Assembly: GCA_963853835.1 (NCBI GenBank)
Contig: OY970822.1
Span: 19,563,058 to 19,627,057 of the forward strand
Origin: Calendula officinalis
Lineage: Eukaryota; Streptophyta; Magnoliopsida; Asterales; Asteraceae
Direction of reading: 5' to 3'
DNA: 64,000 nt
In this document: positions 47,503 through 59,343 of the stretch, piece by piece
Numbering within the stretch: the stretch's first letter is position 1
Layout of the letters: each line of letters starts with the position of its first letter
Notes under the pieces: model-generated
The model's database searches: none
What the model was told of the DNA's origin: nothing
What the model saw: the letters and a program-made list of their open reading frames with translations, nothing else
Position numbers and translations under genes: made by a program

Positions 47503-48296
47503 TATATGAACCCTAATTTGATTGGGGTTTGACAACTAGACAATTTCGAGCTTTCTCATTGGCCGGTTATGCCACCGGTAATTCTCCTATTGGCCCAAGC
47601 AATTCATGAACAAGAAATATCGCATTTCATCTATCTACAAAATAGGAAAATGACAATAATAACAATAATAATATTGTTACCTCAAATTTAGGAAAGATTT
47701 GCTAGCTAACGAATCGCTATCTCTGATCCTAAATAACCAAACTCCTAAATTGCACCGCAAAATTTCAAAATTAATAAAACAAGGAAAATGATAACGACAG
47801 GTGGCCTGTCAATTAGAAGGCAAAAAAGATAAAAAACCGCCTTCCGAATTTTAGGATCACTACCTTGTGAATAAATGTACAAACCTTTCATGCATATTAG
47901 AGACAACCCTTAAGGTTGTCATTAACAAAACTCATAAAACAAATCCGGATTGCTAATGGTCTTTGCTTCTTCTTCGCCGATTTACCCATGGCCGAAGTGC
48001 GTGGGTTTTCCAAACATCGGTTCCAAATTGATTTGAGATCGAAATTAAAATTAGGGAAAAAGGAGTTACGAATATGATGTAATAAATAAAAAAAAATAAA
48101 AAATAGATGATAATAGGAGAATAAATATTTTTTAAAGAATTTAGTTTATCGTCTCTAAATTTTCCATAACATTTATTCATGTATCAAAAATTGTACCAAC
48201 TTATCATTACAACTATATATTGTTATATTATTTCAACAGTATAAAAAAATTTATTATTTTTCTACATATCTCTCAAAGCATGCGCTTTGAAGCTAG
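47503..48296 (+). mobile_element. short Helitron, copy 2
   Basis: Counterpart of 19132-19925, with no difference noticed. Confidence 0.78.
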
Positions 48297-48470
48297 TAAT
48301 TTATATAGCAATGAAATATGAAATACTAAATTTCCGGTTTCACAATTTTTCTGATTTCTTATCATTTAATATACAAAGTCTATAAAACAAGCAAATCTGA
48401 GATAATTATCGACAAGCTGATAAAATGGCGGTTGAGATGGTTTGAATACATATATTTGCATACACACATT

Positions 48471-49121
48471 ATGCCAAGGATGTCTCTAAAATCAATATCT
48501 TTACCACCTGATGAGGTTAGTAAAGGTTACCTATGTATATATAGGTAATTTCCCAAAACCTAAATGATGATGGGCTTCTATGTTAACAAGCCCACGTCTG
48601 GATCCACTACTGATAACGGCCTACGTCGTCACAATTGGACCCGCTATTTTCATGACCGCCTGTCAAGTCATGACCGCATGTCAACGTCTGTCATGACCGC
48701 CAGTCAAGTCATGACCGCATGTCAAGTAATCACCGCCTGTCAGTGTCGGCGGAACGCGTGTCTTAATGGCGCTTCATGACAGCTTTATTGCAGAGCGTTA
48801 CACGATCATTGACGCCGTCATAATGGCTTTTCATGACTGCTTTATTGCAGTCATAATGGCCAACGTTCCATATACCTGAGACTGGCCATATAAATACATG
48901 GCCTAACTCATTGTCGAGATACACTGAGACAGATTCAAAAAGCCTCAAAACACAGAGTTCACGCACTCTTACTTTCACCTTCGCACTCAACCTTGATCAC
49001 CCTAGGTTCGCCAAGAACTTGTTGGGTCTGCACTGTGATCATCACAGGAGATCCAAGGTTGACGTCACCTAATCTTTGTGTTTGATAATCGTTGCTCGAA
49101 CACCACCAAATAAATATATGA
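48471..49121 (+). promoter_or_regulatory. LTR- or promoter-like block, copy 2
   Basis: Counterpart of 20100-20750. The 18-bp tandem repeat is at 48651-48743. Substitution at 48615; another (48421) lies just upstream of the block. Confidence 0.4.
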
Positions 49122-50078
49122 TTGTCTACAACTTACATTCACACACCCGCCTTTAATGAGATTCAATATCATTATTATTATTGTAATCAAATTATTCAAA
49201 TACTCAATGTTTAACTAATACATTTAAATAACATTTTTTACATCTAATTAACCGGATATGATTACTCAGTATTACATAATCAATTTTGAAATCCACATCC
49301 AACAACCCTTTTATCCTATTCATTCTCTTTCCCGTGTAGTCGTTCGTAGTATGTTGTGATGTGGAACACCCCAAACACAATCATTCACCCGCATAATCCG
49401 TACCATCCATGAAATCGATCATGCGAATCTTAAAGAAAGTGCTAACTTACATCCCAATATTCCCTTTAAGAAACAAACTTAAACTTGACTGCAATGAATA
49501 GCTCCACGCCATAAAATACAAAAGTCAACATTATAAAGGATAATGAAACAAATAAGTCCCATGACTTTACAATATAAATATTTAAAAACAGTGGCAATTA
49601 TTGTTTAAAATGTGTGTAATAAACATTTCATGACATGTTTTCAAGGACAAATAGTGTGTATTTTGATCCCTTGTGAGATTACATTGTATTCGCTAAGGTC
49701 TTCGAGGTTTTATTTGTTGGTAATTTTAGAGTTACCTATTTAATTTTAATATAATGAAAATAATACATGTATCACGAGTTTTGTACTTTAGTTCTAATAT
49801 AAATTAGAAGATGCAAATGTACACTTGTATAAATTTAAGATAATGTTGGTACGATTTATAAGGCACATTAACAAGAAATTGGGGATCAAGGGGCCCGCAC
49901 TCTTGAAGGGTCCAAGAGTCAGTGCACCTAGCTTAAAGGTTACCTGAACAATGCCTAAGTCATCAATATGAAAATAATCATGTTTAAGTAACAATTATGA
50001 TTATAAAAATAATTGAAAAGAACATGGCATAGATAAATATCGACATCTAAATTATACTTAATTAATTTAGGAGATATC
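49122..50078. other. intergenic, copy 2, no feature
   Basis: Counterpart of 20751-21707. Confidence 0.5.
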
Positions 50079-50714
50079 TGTTACCAGTTGATAGAATGAT
50101 AGATTGAGTATTTGTTTGTAGTGAGTATTTTATTTGCCATTCATCTTGTAATTCACATGTAGGATGTGTTTCTCTTGTATGTCTGCAATTACAAGTGTTG
50201 GTATATGAAATAGATAAACATTCTATTACTGATGCTACAGTTGGTACTGATCAATGAAGATTGAAGTTAGTACTGATGGGGCAGAAATGCTATATACTAC
50301 TGATGCTAATCTTGGAAGTTATTACTGATGTTGAATACTACTGACGATCAACAATTACTACTGATCATATTTATGGTGCTGATCGAGTTCGAGATTCTAG
50401 CTTAGTTTGTTATAGAATGTATATCTTGATGTATATTGATTGTAATCAACTCCTAGAATAACTAGGTTAATAGTTTAGGCTTCAAGGACTATTATAAATA
50501 GTTTCCTTACGAATTGTAAATGTACGTGTGTATTGATCGATCAAATTAATATACATTGAAGCTTTTTGTGATTACTGTGTTCTTATACTTATTCGTATTC
50601 ATTAAACAGTATTCATTGTTCTTAATCAATTAACATAAGTGTTGATCCGCTGCAACTTCTTATTGTTTGTAGATCTTAGATTAATTAATCTGTCTGGGTT
50701 AATCGATCCTGACA
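50079..50714 (+). repeat. 5' LTR of element C, copy 2
   Basis: Counterpart of 21708-22343, with the TATA box at 50493-50500 and no difference noticed. Confidence 0.7.
50493..50500 (+). promoter_or_regulatory. TATA box in element C LTR, copy 2
   Basis: TATAAATA, same context as copy 1. Confidence 0.65.
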
Positions 50715-50716
50715 AG

Positions 50717-50728
50717 TGGTATCAGAGC
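50717..50728 (+). other. primer-binding site of element C, copy 2
   Basis: TGGTATCAGAGC, identical to copy 1. Confidence 0.92.
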
Positions 50729-50798
50729 TTTACAGTTCTAGATCTACGAATTAAGAACAACAAAAAGTTTCATACTTTCGATCTCAAAATTGTTAATC

Positions 50799-51866
50799 AT
50801 GTCTGATAACAATGAAAGCACTCAAGCTAACAAAATTCCCATTCTCACTCCCAACAACTTTGGGATGTGGAAGAACAGAATCAAGCAATATATGCTTATT
50901 ACTGATTATTCCATGTGGGAGGTTGTTGTTGAAGGCAACAAAACCATCCAGACGCAAGTAGCATGTTCCTCAACTGAAGTCGACAAACTCAAGTGTGAAA
51001 AAGAGAAGAAAGACAGAGGAATTGAACTCAAAGCCTTAAGCACTCTTTTGCTTGCTATTCCCAATGATTATCAACATCTCTTTATTGAATATGATGATGC
51101 AAAGAAGCTATGGCATGCACTGGAAAAGAGGTTTGTTGGCACAAAGAGCACCAAAAGAAACATGAAGTCTGTTCTGAAACAGGACTTTGAAAACTTCAAA
51201 GGCCAAAAGAATGAATCATTATCACAAGTCTTTGATAGATTCAACAAACTTATTGGTGAACTGAATCAAGTTGGTTACAAACCAGACAATGATGATGTAA
51301 ACATGAAGTTTCTCAGATCTCTTGGTGAGGAATGGTCTATGTATACAGTCATATATAGACAAGGTGATGCTTTGGAAGAAAAAGAGCTGGATGAGTTATA
51401 CAATGAGCTAAGAGTGTTTGAATCTGAGGTAAGTACTAAAACTCCAAATTTACCTTCAAATAATGCTGCTTTTATGTCTAGTACAGGAACAGGTCAGGAG
51501 GCTATAAAGAATGCAGGCATTGAAGATGTAGCAAGAGAATCCTTCTTCACTAGTCATGTGCATACTGCATTGATTAGTGAGGATTTAGAACAACTCAATC
51601 CTGATGATTTGGAAGAGATGGACATCAAGTGGCAGATGGCAATGCTGAGCTTAAGAACAAAAATGTTTCTTAAAAGAACTGGAAGACAAAATCTGTCGTA
51701 CAACAAAGGTGATCGTGCTGGATTTGACAAGACCAAGGTCAAATGCTACAACTGTAGCAATTTGGGTCACTTTGCAAGAGAATGTCCAAACAAAGACCAA
51801 AGATCAAGATACAACAAAAACAGTACTTCCAATTCAACTGCTTTAGTATCTCAAGAAGGACAATGA
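50799..51866 (+). pseudogene. copia gag (element C, copy 2)
   Basis: Protein identical to copy 1, ending at the same in-frame TGA (51864-51866). Confidence 0.88.
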
Positions 51867-53243
51867 TATGACTGGAGCTTTCAAGCAGAAGAACATGCAC
51901 AGAACCAAGCTCTCATGGCCTTCACTGCTGATTCTACTACTGAGGTACATTCTAAATCTTGTACTCCTGAATGCATTAAGGCATATAAAGAATTAGAAAA
52001 ACTTAATAAAGAAACTCTTGAAGAGATGATTCTAAATAGAAACAGAAGAATTGAATATAATGGTTGTATAGCTGATTTAGAAAATCAAATTGAAATCTAT
52101 AAAATAACTGATCAAAAAATAAAAGATGAATTGCTACAAACCACTTATGAAAAAGAACACGTTGAATTAAAATTAAAAGAAACTTTAATCAAATTAGAAG
52201 AATGTCAAATGGAATTAGAACAAAATAAATTAACTATTAAAAAATTTGAAAGAAGTTCTAAAATTGTTAATGAATTAACAAGTAATCAAACCACTGAAAA
52301 AGTTGTTCATGGAGTGGGATATCATGCAGTCCCACCTCCAACTAATTTTATCCCTCCTCTTAAATCAAGCACGTAAAGAATTTTAAATAATTTAAAAATT
52401 GAAAGTCAAACTGAAACTGAAACCAGTAATGAAACAAATGAATCAAATGAGTCTTCTAATGATGATCAAACAACTGAGTCAACTGATACAAGTTTTCACA
52501 CAACACAAAGTCAAACTGAATCCCCAAAATACAATTCAGAAAATATACCTACAATTTTAAGAAGGGGAAATCAAAGAAACTTGAACCAGTTAAAAGAACA
52601 AAGAAAACCTGAAAGTTCTAAATCAACAAAATTAACATGCTTAATCTGCAACAAGGTTAACCACATAGCTAAAAATCGTCACTTCAATCTTATAAACAGT
52701 CAAGAATTTAAAGAATTTAAAATCAACAAAGAAAAGGAGAAAACTTTAAAATTAAAACAAAGTGAAGAAACAAAAGCAAAAGAACTTAAAAAAACATGTG
52801 TCGAAACTCCCAAATTTGGAAGAACTGCACAAAGATTTGTGCAAAATATCAGGTATAAAAGTCCAAACAGAAGTAATTATTTCAAAAATAATGGAAAACA
52901 AAATCACTTTCCTCAATATTCAAAGTTTTCAAACATCAGTAGAAACTATTCCAAGTTTACTACTAGTAAAAACCCTAATTACAATGCTGTCTGGTATAAC
53001 TACAAAAACACTACTGACCATGCTAAAAACTCAAATTACCCAAACACTACTGGTCCAGCAGTAGTAAAATTTTCAAAAGCTAAATACTACGGGTATAAAC
53101 CTAGATCAGTAGCAAACAAGAACACCAGTACTAATCAAACAACTAAGAACAAAACTACATACAAAGCTCAATCAGTTAGAAAAACTTACTCTTCAAAGGA
53201 TGAACCCAAGACAAAACAAGCTTGGGTTCCCAAACTTAACTAA
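51867..53243 (+). pseudogene. gag-pol linker (element C, copy 2)
   Basis: Counterpart of 23496-24872: coiled-coil region, TAA at 52374-52376, broken second zinc knuckle, then a frameshift. Confidence 0.75.
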
Positions 53244-53257
53244 TCCTTTTACTCTAT

Positions 53258-54313
53258 GTGCAGAGTATCCAGATCCCTGAAGAAGGTAGAACATGGCATA
53301 TTGATAGTGGATGCTCTAGACACATGACTGGAAATCTTCAAATACTTAGAGATTTCAAGTCTTTTGAAGGAGGATATGTTGCTTTTGGAGAAAATCCAAG
53401 AGGTGGTAAGATTACAGGTAAAGGTACAGTATCAAATGGTAAGATCACTTTTGATGATGTATTTTATGTTGTTGAGCTTAAATATAATCTGGTTAGTGTC
53501 TCACAAGTCTGTGATAAGAAGAACAAAATTCTTTTTACAGATGTTGAGTGCATCATTCTTTCTCCTGATTTTATTTTAGATGAAAAAATTTTTGTTTTAA
53601 GAACACCAAGGAGAAACAATGTGTATTGCTTGGATATAGGGGGAGAACTCATTTCTTCAAATGAGATCAACTGTTTTATATCCAAGGCAAACACAAATGA
53701 ATCAGAACTCTGGCATAGAAGGATGTGTCACACAAATTTTAAAAATATGAACAATTTAGTCAAAAAGAATTTGGCAGTTGGTCTACCACAAAAAGAATTT
53801 ATGTGTGATCATCATTGTGTTGCCTGCCTAAAAGGTAAACAACACAAGACTTCTCATAAGATCAAAGCAATAAATTCTATTTCTAATCCTTTGCAGCTCT
53901 TACATATGGACCTTTTTGGACCTACAAATGTAATGAGTATTGGAAAGAAACAATACTGTCTTGTTATTACTGATGATTTTTCCAGATATACTTGGGTCTT
54001 CTTTCTTAGGACCAAAGATGAAACAAGTGAAATTATAAAAAATCTGATCGTAAAGCTGGAAAATACAAGAGATCTCAAAGTGAAAGCAATTAGATGTGAC
54101 AATGGAACAGAATTTAAAAATACTAATCTAATTGATTTTTGTGATCTTAAGGGCATTGACAGGCAGTACAGCTCACCAAGAACTCCACAACAAAATGGTG
54201 TAGCTGAAAGAAGAAATAGAACTATCATTGAAGCAGCCAGAACTATGCTTGCAGATTCAAAATTACCAATAACTTTTTGGGCTGAAGCTGTTAATACTGC
54301 TTGTTATGTTTAG
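53258..54313 (+). pseudogene. protease end and integrase (element C, copy 2)
   Basis: As in copy 1, with the D-X35-E triad present and the TAG at 54311-54313. Two differences were seen: a silent Gly codon change (53311) in the DSG segment, and Pro instead of Ala (54176) ten residues before the catalytic Glu. Pro is the common residue in copia integrases, so copy 1 is probably the mutated one. Confidence 0.9.
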
Positions 54314-54850
54314 AACAGAGTATTAATAGTTAAGCCTCACTTTAAAACACCTTATGAACTTTTCAATAAAAGAAAACCATCAATAAGTTTTTTAAAATCA
54401 TTTGGTTGTCCTTGTACCATTTTAATTACAAGAGAACAAATTGGTAAGTTTGACTGCAAAGCAGATGATGGAATATTTGTAGGATACTCAACTCAAAGCA
54501 AATCTTACAGAGTGTTCAACAAAAGGCTAAGGATCATTGAAGAAAGTGTAAATGTATCCTTTAATGAAAGTCTGATGAATGAACAAGGAAATGGTCCAGA
54601 TTGGTTGTTTAACATTGATAATCTAACCAAATCGTTTGATGTTAATTATGAGTTTAATACAGGAGATTCAAACAATCAAAGCCAACAAGTAGGACCATCA
54701 TCAAGTGGAAGGCAAGAAATCATGAAATACATCTTAGTTAATACTGATCCCACAGTTGATACTGAGGACAGTAGTAACTCTGATAACCCTAGTTTCATTG
54801 ACACCAGTAACAACACCAACTCTGAAGATACTACTGATCCCAAACTATGA
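54314..54850 (+). pseudogene. integrase C-terminal part (element C, copy 2)
   Basis: Counterpart of 25943-26479, identical as far as read. Confidence 0.75.
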
Positions 54851-54873
54851 AAGACTGAAACTGGATCATAGAA

Positions 54874-56349
54874 ATGCAAGAAGAACTTCTTCAATTCAAA
54901 CTACAAGCTGTATGGACTCTTGTACCTCTACCAAAAGGAAAAAGAGCCATTGGAACAAGATGGATCTTCAGAAACAAGAAAGATGAAAGAGGGATAGTGA
55001 TCAAAAACAAAGCAAGACTTGTAGCCCAAGGATACACACAAGAAGAAGGCATTGATTATGATGAAGTATATGCACCTGTTGCCAGAATTGAAGCAATAAG
55101 AATATTTCTGGCATATGCTTCATACAAGAAATTTAAAGTCTACCAAATGGATGTGAAAAGTGCCTTCCTTTATGGGAAAATTGAAGAAGAAGTATATGTA
55201 TGTCAACCTCCAGGTTTTGAAGATCCAGAACATGATGACTATGTGTACAAGATAGACAAAGCTCTGTATGGCCTTCATCAGGCACCAAGAGCTTGGTATG
55301 ACACATTGTCTTCATACTTACTGAAGAACAATTTCAAGAGAGGTGCCATTGACAAAACACTGTTCACAAGAAAGGTTAAAGATGATATACTACTGGTCCA
55401 AATATATGTAGATGATATCATCTTTGGATCAACAAATGATCAACTTTGCAAAGAATTTGAAGAATTGATGCAGATCAAGTTCAAGATGAGCTCAATGGGT
55501 CCAATGAACTTCTTTCTTGGACTCCAAATCAATCAAAGATCAGATGGCATCTTGATCAATCAATCTAAATATTTCAGAGATATTTTAGAGAAATTTGCAA
55601 TGAAAGACAGCAAAAGTGCAAGCACTCCAATGGAAACTCACAAACACCTACATCCTGATGTTGAGGGGGAGGATGTAGATGAACACCTTTACAGATCTAT
55701 GATAGGTTCTTTAATGTATCTAACTGCATCAAGACCTGACATTATGTATAGTGTTTGTGTATGTGCTAGGTATCAAGCAAGACCTAAGGATCTACACTTG
55801 CAAGCTGTCAAAAGAATCTTTAGATACTTGAAGGGAAAACCTTCTCTTGGTCTTTGGTATCCACATGCATCACCATTTGAACTCATAGCCTACACAGATA
55901 GTGACTATGGTGGTGAATGTCAAGATAGGAAATCTACTACTGGTGGATGTCAGTTCTTTGGATCAAGATTGGTGTCATGGCAATGCAAGAAACAGACCAA
56001 TGTTTCAACATCAACTGCTGAAGCAGAGTATGTAGCTGCATCTGCCTGTTGTGCACAAGTTCTATGGATTCAAAATCAACTTCTAGACTTTGGTATCTCT
56101 ATCCTTAAAACTCCAATCTTTATAGATAATCAAAGTGCTATCAGTATTGTAAATAATCCAGTAAAACATTCTAAAACAAAACACATTGAAATAAGATTTC
56201 ACTTTATAAGGGATTGCAATGAAAAGAAATTAATTAAAGTAGAGAAAATTCATACTGACAATCAATTGGCAGATCTTTTTACAAAAGCATTTGATGTAGG
56301 AAGATTCAGCTTCTTGGTTAGCAGTATTGGAATGATTTTAATAAATTAA
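54874..56349 (+). pseudogene. reverse transcriptase and RNase H (element C, copy 2)
   Basis: 491 residues, identical to copy 1. YVDD at residues 178-181 and RNase H Asp at 342. Frame intact but separated from gag and integrase by frameshifts. Confidence 0.92.
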
Positions 56350-56860
56350 TTTCACAAAAGAAAGTCATATGTAAAGTTTTGTATAAATTCTGTTTAGTTA
56401 AAAAATATGTTTTACTACTGGTTATTTATTACTACCGATCGTATGTTACTACTATAATTTAGTACTGATAGGGTTTCTCAAAAGAATTAGGTTAAGTATA
56501 GAAACAATGATTACTACTGATGTTTCTACTACTGACACTTAGTTACTACTGATCGACCGTTATCTATAAAATACATAAATTACAATACTGACCCTCATGA
56601 AAATAGCCGTTGGGTTATTATTCGAAGGACATTTCAGACATTTTGCAGGTAAAATCAAAAAATATAAATAGCAGATTGCGATTAGTTTAACATTATCTTC
56701 TCCTCGATTCGATAAACCCTACGCTAAACCCTAATCTCTGTGAAATCCGATCAAAACCCTGCATCAGTATCAACTTAATTCATTCCACAAATCCAAAATT
56801 CTTGCAAAAGCGACTCAACTTTCTCTGAAACTTTCATCACCAAAGATCAAGATCACTCAA
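56350..56860 (+). promoter_or_regulatory. pol-ORF3 spacer with possible internal promoter, copy 2
   Basis: Counterpart of 27979-28489. TACTACTGAT-type motifs, then TATAAATAG at 56663-56670, then AAACCCTA motifs before the ORF3 ATG at 56861. Confidence 0.5.
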
Positions 56861-58762
56861 ATGGCAACCCTAAAATCTCTTATAGTCAAAACCGATCTCA
56901 AATTTTCTGAATTCCACAACATGTGTGCCTTTCTAAGAAATCCTGATGGCACAAAAGACTTTCGACCTATAGTTATGTTCCTGAAGAACTCTCCTATCAA
57001 GTTTGCTTTAACCATCAATCTCAGGGCATATGAACAACATCTCATTGATTTCTGGACAAATGCTGAACGAATTGAAGATTCCAATATGTCCAAGATCAAA
57101 TCTGTTGTAGATGGAAAGTCTATCATTATCACTGAACAATCAATCAGGCATCATCTTCAACTCAATGATGAGTCAGGTATGTTCTCTTTACCTAAGGAAG
57201 ATCTTGTTGACACTTTACAAAAAATGGGGTATGAAGGAAGATTAGACATAGTCACTTTTCAAAAAGGTCTTCTTTCACCTCAATGGAAGTTTTTAGTGCA
57301 TATTGTTCAACATTGTATCTCTCCAAAAAGAAGTACTTGGAATGAGTTCAACAAATCAATAGCTTCTGCTGTTGTTTGTTTGAGCACAAGACAAGTATTT
57401 AATTTTTCAAACATGATCTTTGAAGGAATGCTTGGAAATCTAGCATCCTCAAAATTTTTTATGTATCCAAGATTCCTAACTCATATTATTAACTGTGAAC
57501 TTTAAAATCTTTCAACGCCTAAAAACATTTTTGTTACAACAGAATTAAACAAAAATGTGTATGCTAATATGAGAAAATAGTTTAAATTTTCTGGAAAGGT
57601 TACTCCACTGTTCCAAAACATGATCTATGATCAACCCCCTACAGGAGAAGGTTCAAGTCACCCAATTGAACCCCAACCAACTCCATCACTAAATATAGCC
57701 CAAACAGAACCCATTCAGTCCACTCAAATAGATGAACCCACAGATGACCTGAATGTGTCCCATGTACATGAAATCTATCCCCAGAGTGCTACTCTTCACT
57801 CTGAGGAAGACCAGACCATTGCCAAACAAATTTCTAAAACTTATAAAAGGAAGAAATCTTCCTTAAAGGACACCAGGGGACAAATTGAGTCAAACCCCAG
57901 ACTCCAAGAGTTGTCCTCTAAGGAGGAGAGAGGGCATGAGGAAAGGGCTCTCACTACTGATGCCCCAAAGGTGGGTGCACAGGCTAGTGAGAACATAAAT
58001 AGGACCCAGACCTCGGCAACTCTAAGTGATGACTCAGAATTTGAGGAATTACTAAGAGGACCCCGGTGCCAAGAAACCAAAAGGGGGGGCACTACTGCTT
58101 CTTCTAGGAAGAGGAGTGTGTCCAAACAACCCAATTTATCACCAAGAAGTGATAAGGGTAGAACAGAACAACTTGAATTGACGGATAGGATGGAAAACCT
58201 TCAAACCAATGTACCAAATGAGCCCAATGATCCACCCAAATGGGTTGAGGGCAGTATTAAACAAACTAAATTGACGGATAGGAAGGAAAACCTTAAAACC
58301 ACTGTACAAAATTGTCTGAATATACTGAACAACCAGGGAAAAACCATGGCCTACATGAAGCATTACATCAATACTCTGAACAGAAGACAGAGGAGGTTCG
58401 AGTATAGGCTTCAAAAGCAATCAAATTTGATCAGAAAATTACAAAGGAAGATTGCAGATAGTGAGGCTTAACAAGTTGAGATCACTAAGGGGGATAAAGA
58501 TCAAATTCAAGGCATGATTGATCAATCCATAGCAGCAGCAGCTCTCCTAAATTTGAAAGAGGTCCATGGTGAAACAGGTCAAAGTTTTGATGAAGACCTG
58601 AACAAAGAAATAAAAAATATGGATGAGGATATATTTGTGTCTGCAAATCAGTCTCAAACAGCAGAACAAATAAACTCTCCGGTTACTACTGAGGTCATAG
58701 AGACTACTGATCCAATGGATATTACTGAGGCAAAGGATCAAGAGGTTGTTACTACTTGTCAT
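56861..58762 (+). pseudogene. ORF3 of element C, long version
   Basis: One reading frame of about 634 codons with three in-frame stops: TAA 57503-57505, TAG 57578-57580 and TAA 58469-58471. The first 214 residues form the domain shared with element D (FLKNSPIKFAL, LLSPQWKFLVH, NFSNMIFEGMLGNL). A hydrophilic, P/S/T/E-rich, probably disordered region follows from 57620 (MIYDQPPTGEG). It contains a 31-residue tandem repeat (LTDRMENLQ / LTDRKENLK). A basic helical segment comes next (NRRQRRFEYRLQKQSNL), a possible coiled coil. The frame runs into element D's LTR at 58763, whose bases supply the apparent stop at 58766. No signal peptide or membrane span is seen. Function unknown. Confidence 0.8.
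58178..58363 (+). repeat. 93-bp tandem repeat in ORF3
   Basis: TTGACGGATAGGA(T/A)GGAAAA starts at 58178 and again at 58271, a 93-bp (31-codon) period that keeps the frame. The second unit is diverged. Confidence 0.75.
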
Positions 58763-59264
58763 TGTTAGGTCACAACAACCCTGGTTTATAATGTTAATTG
58801 ATAGAATATTATACTTAGTGAAATATTAAAGTGATAACACAAGAATATAGTCAATGTATAAATCCACTAAGTGTGGCTTGTTGTGGAATAACAAGACCAC
58901 TGATCAATTACAAAAGATGTGAATATAAGTTCGTGAATTGGTAAGTACTCCTTTGCAAGGTGATCTCTATTTATAATGTTTATAGAGATCTTACATGATG
59001 GCAAAGGAGTAACCGAATGACTAAACTAAGGAAATGACTAAGATCAAGGGATTTGATCTTAGTCCATTACAATACTGACTTGTAACTTAGTCCTTCTACT
59101 CAGTATTGGTTTTCCAATACTGAGTACTGATACTAAGTGGCCAATACTGGCCAAACTCAGTATCACTCCTAACTTAGCTAATTCAATCTACATTTTAATC
59201 TAAGCTAGTCTAGATTGTTTTGTTATCCTAAGATTCAAAAGGGGCAAGGCTTTTTGCCTTAACA
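58763..59264 (-). repeat. 3' LTR of element D
   Basis: On the minus strand it starts TGTTAAGGCAAAAAGCC right after a purine tract and ends CCTAACA. Thus TGTTA...TAACA is a 5-bp terminal inverted repeat and the length is 502 bp. It has several AATACTGAGTA / CAGTATTGG motifs (59085-59165) and a TATA box. Confidence 0.82.
58968..58975 (-). promoter_or_regulatory. TATA box in element D LTR
   Basis: The minus strand reads TATAAATAGAGATC, about 290 bp into the LTR, the expected U3/R position. Confidence 0.6.
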
Positions 59265-59274
59265 ATCTCCCCTT
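59265..59274 (-). other. polypurine tract of element D
   Basis: The minus strand reads AAGGGGAGAT immediately before the LTR start TGTTAAGG. Confidence 0.75.
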
Positions 59275-59343
59275 ATCTAATGATAACAAAACAATTACAA
59301 AGAGAAAAAAAATACATAACTACAGGCTGCAAAGTCTTCTTCT

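Larger units (their letters stand above)
29277..57647. repeat. 28.4-kb tandem duplication, copy 2
   Basis: Second copy of 907-29276, same orientation and immediately adjacent. It ends where copy 1 ends within ORF3 of element C, but here the ORF3 sequence continues uninterrupted to 58762. Copy 2 therefore carries the original right boundary, and copy 1 carries the original left boundary at about 906. Confidence 0.93.
50079..58762 (+). mobile_element. Sirevirus-like copia element C, copy 2
   Basis: Same element as at 21708 with identical stops and frameshifts, but not cut at the duplication breakpoint: ORF3 continues to 58762. There it is interrupted by the LTR of element D. C's own 3' end and 3' LTR should lie beyond element D, right of the window. 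Confidence 0.88.

Noticed and set aside
906..57647. The two 28-kb copies as LTRs of one giant element
   Set aside because: They are directly adjacent with no internal region, PBS or purine tract between them, and each contains complete smaller elements with their own target duplications.
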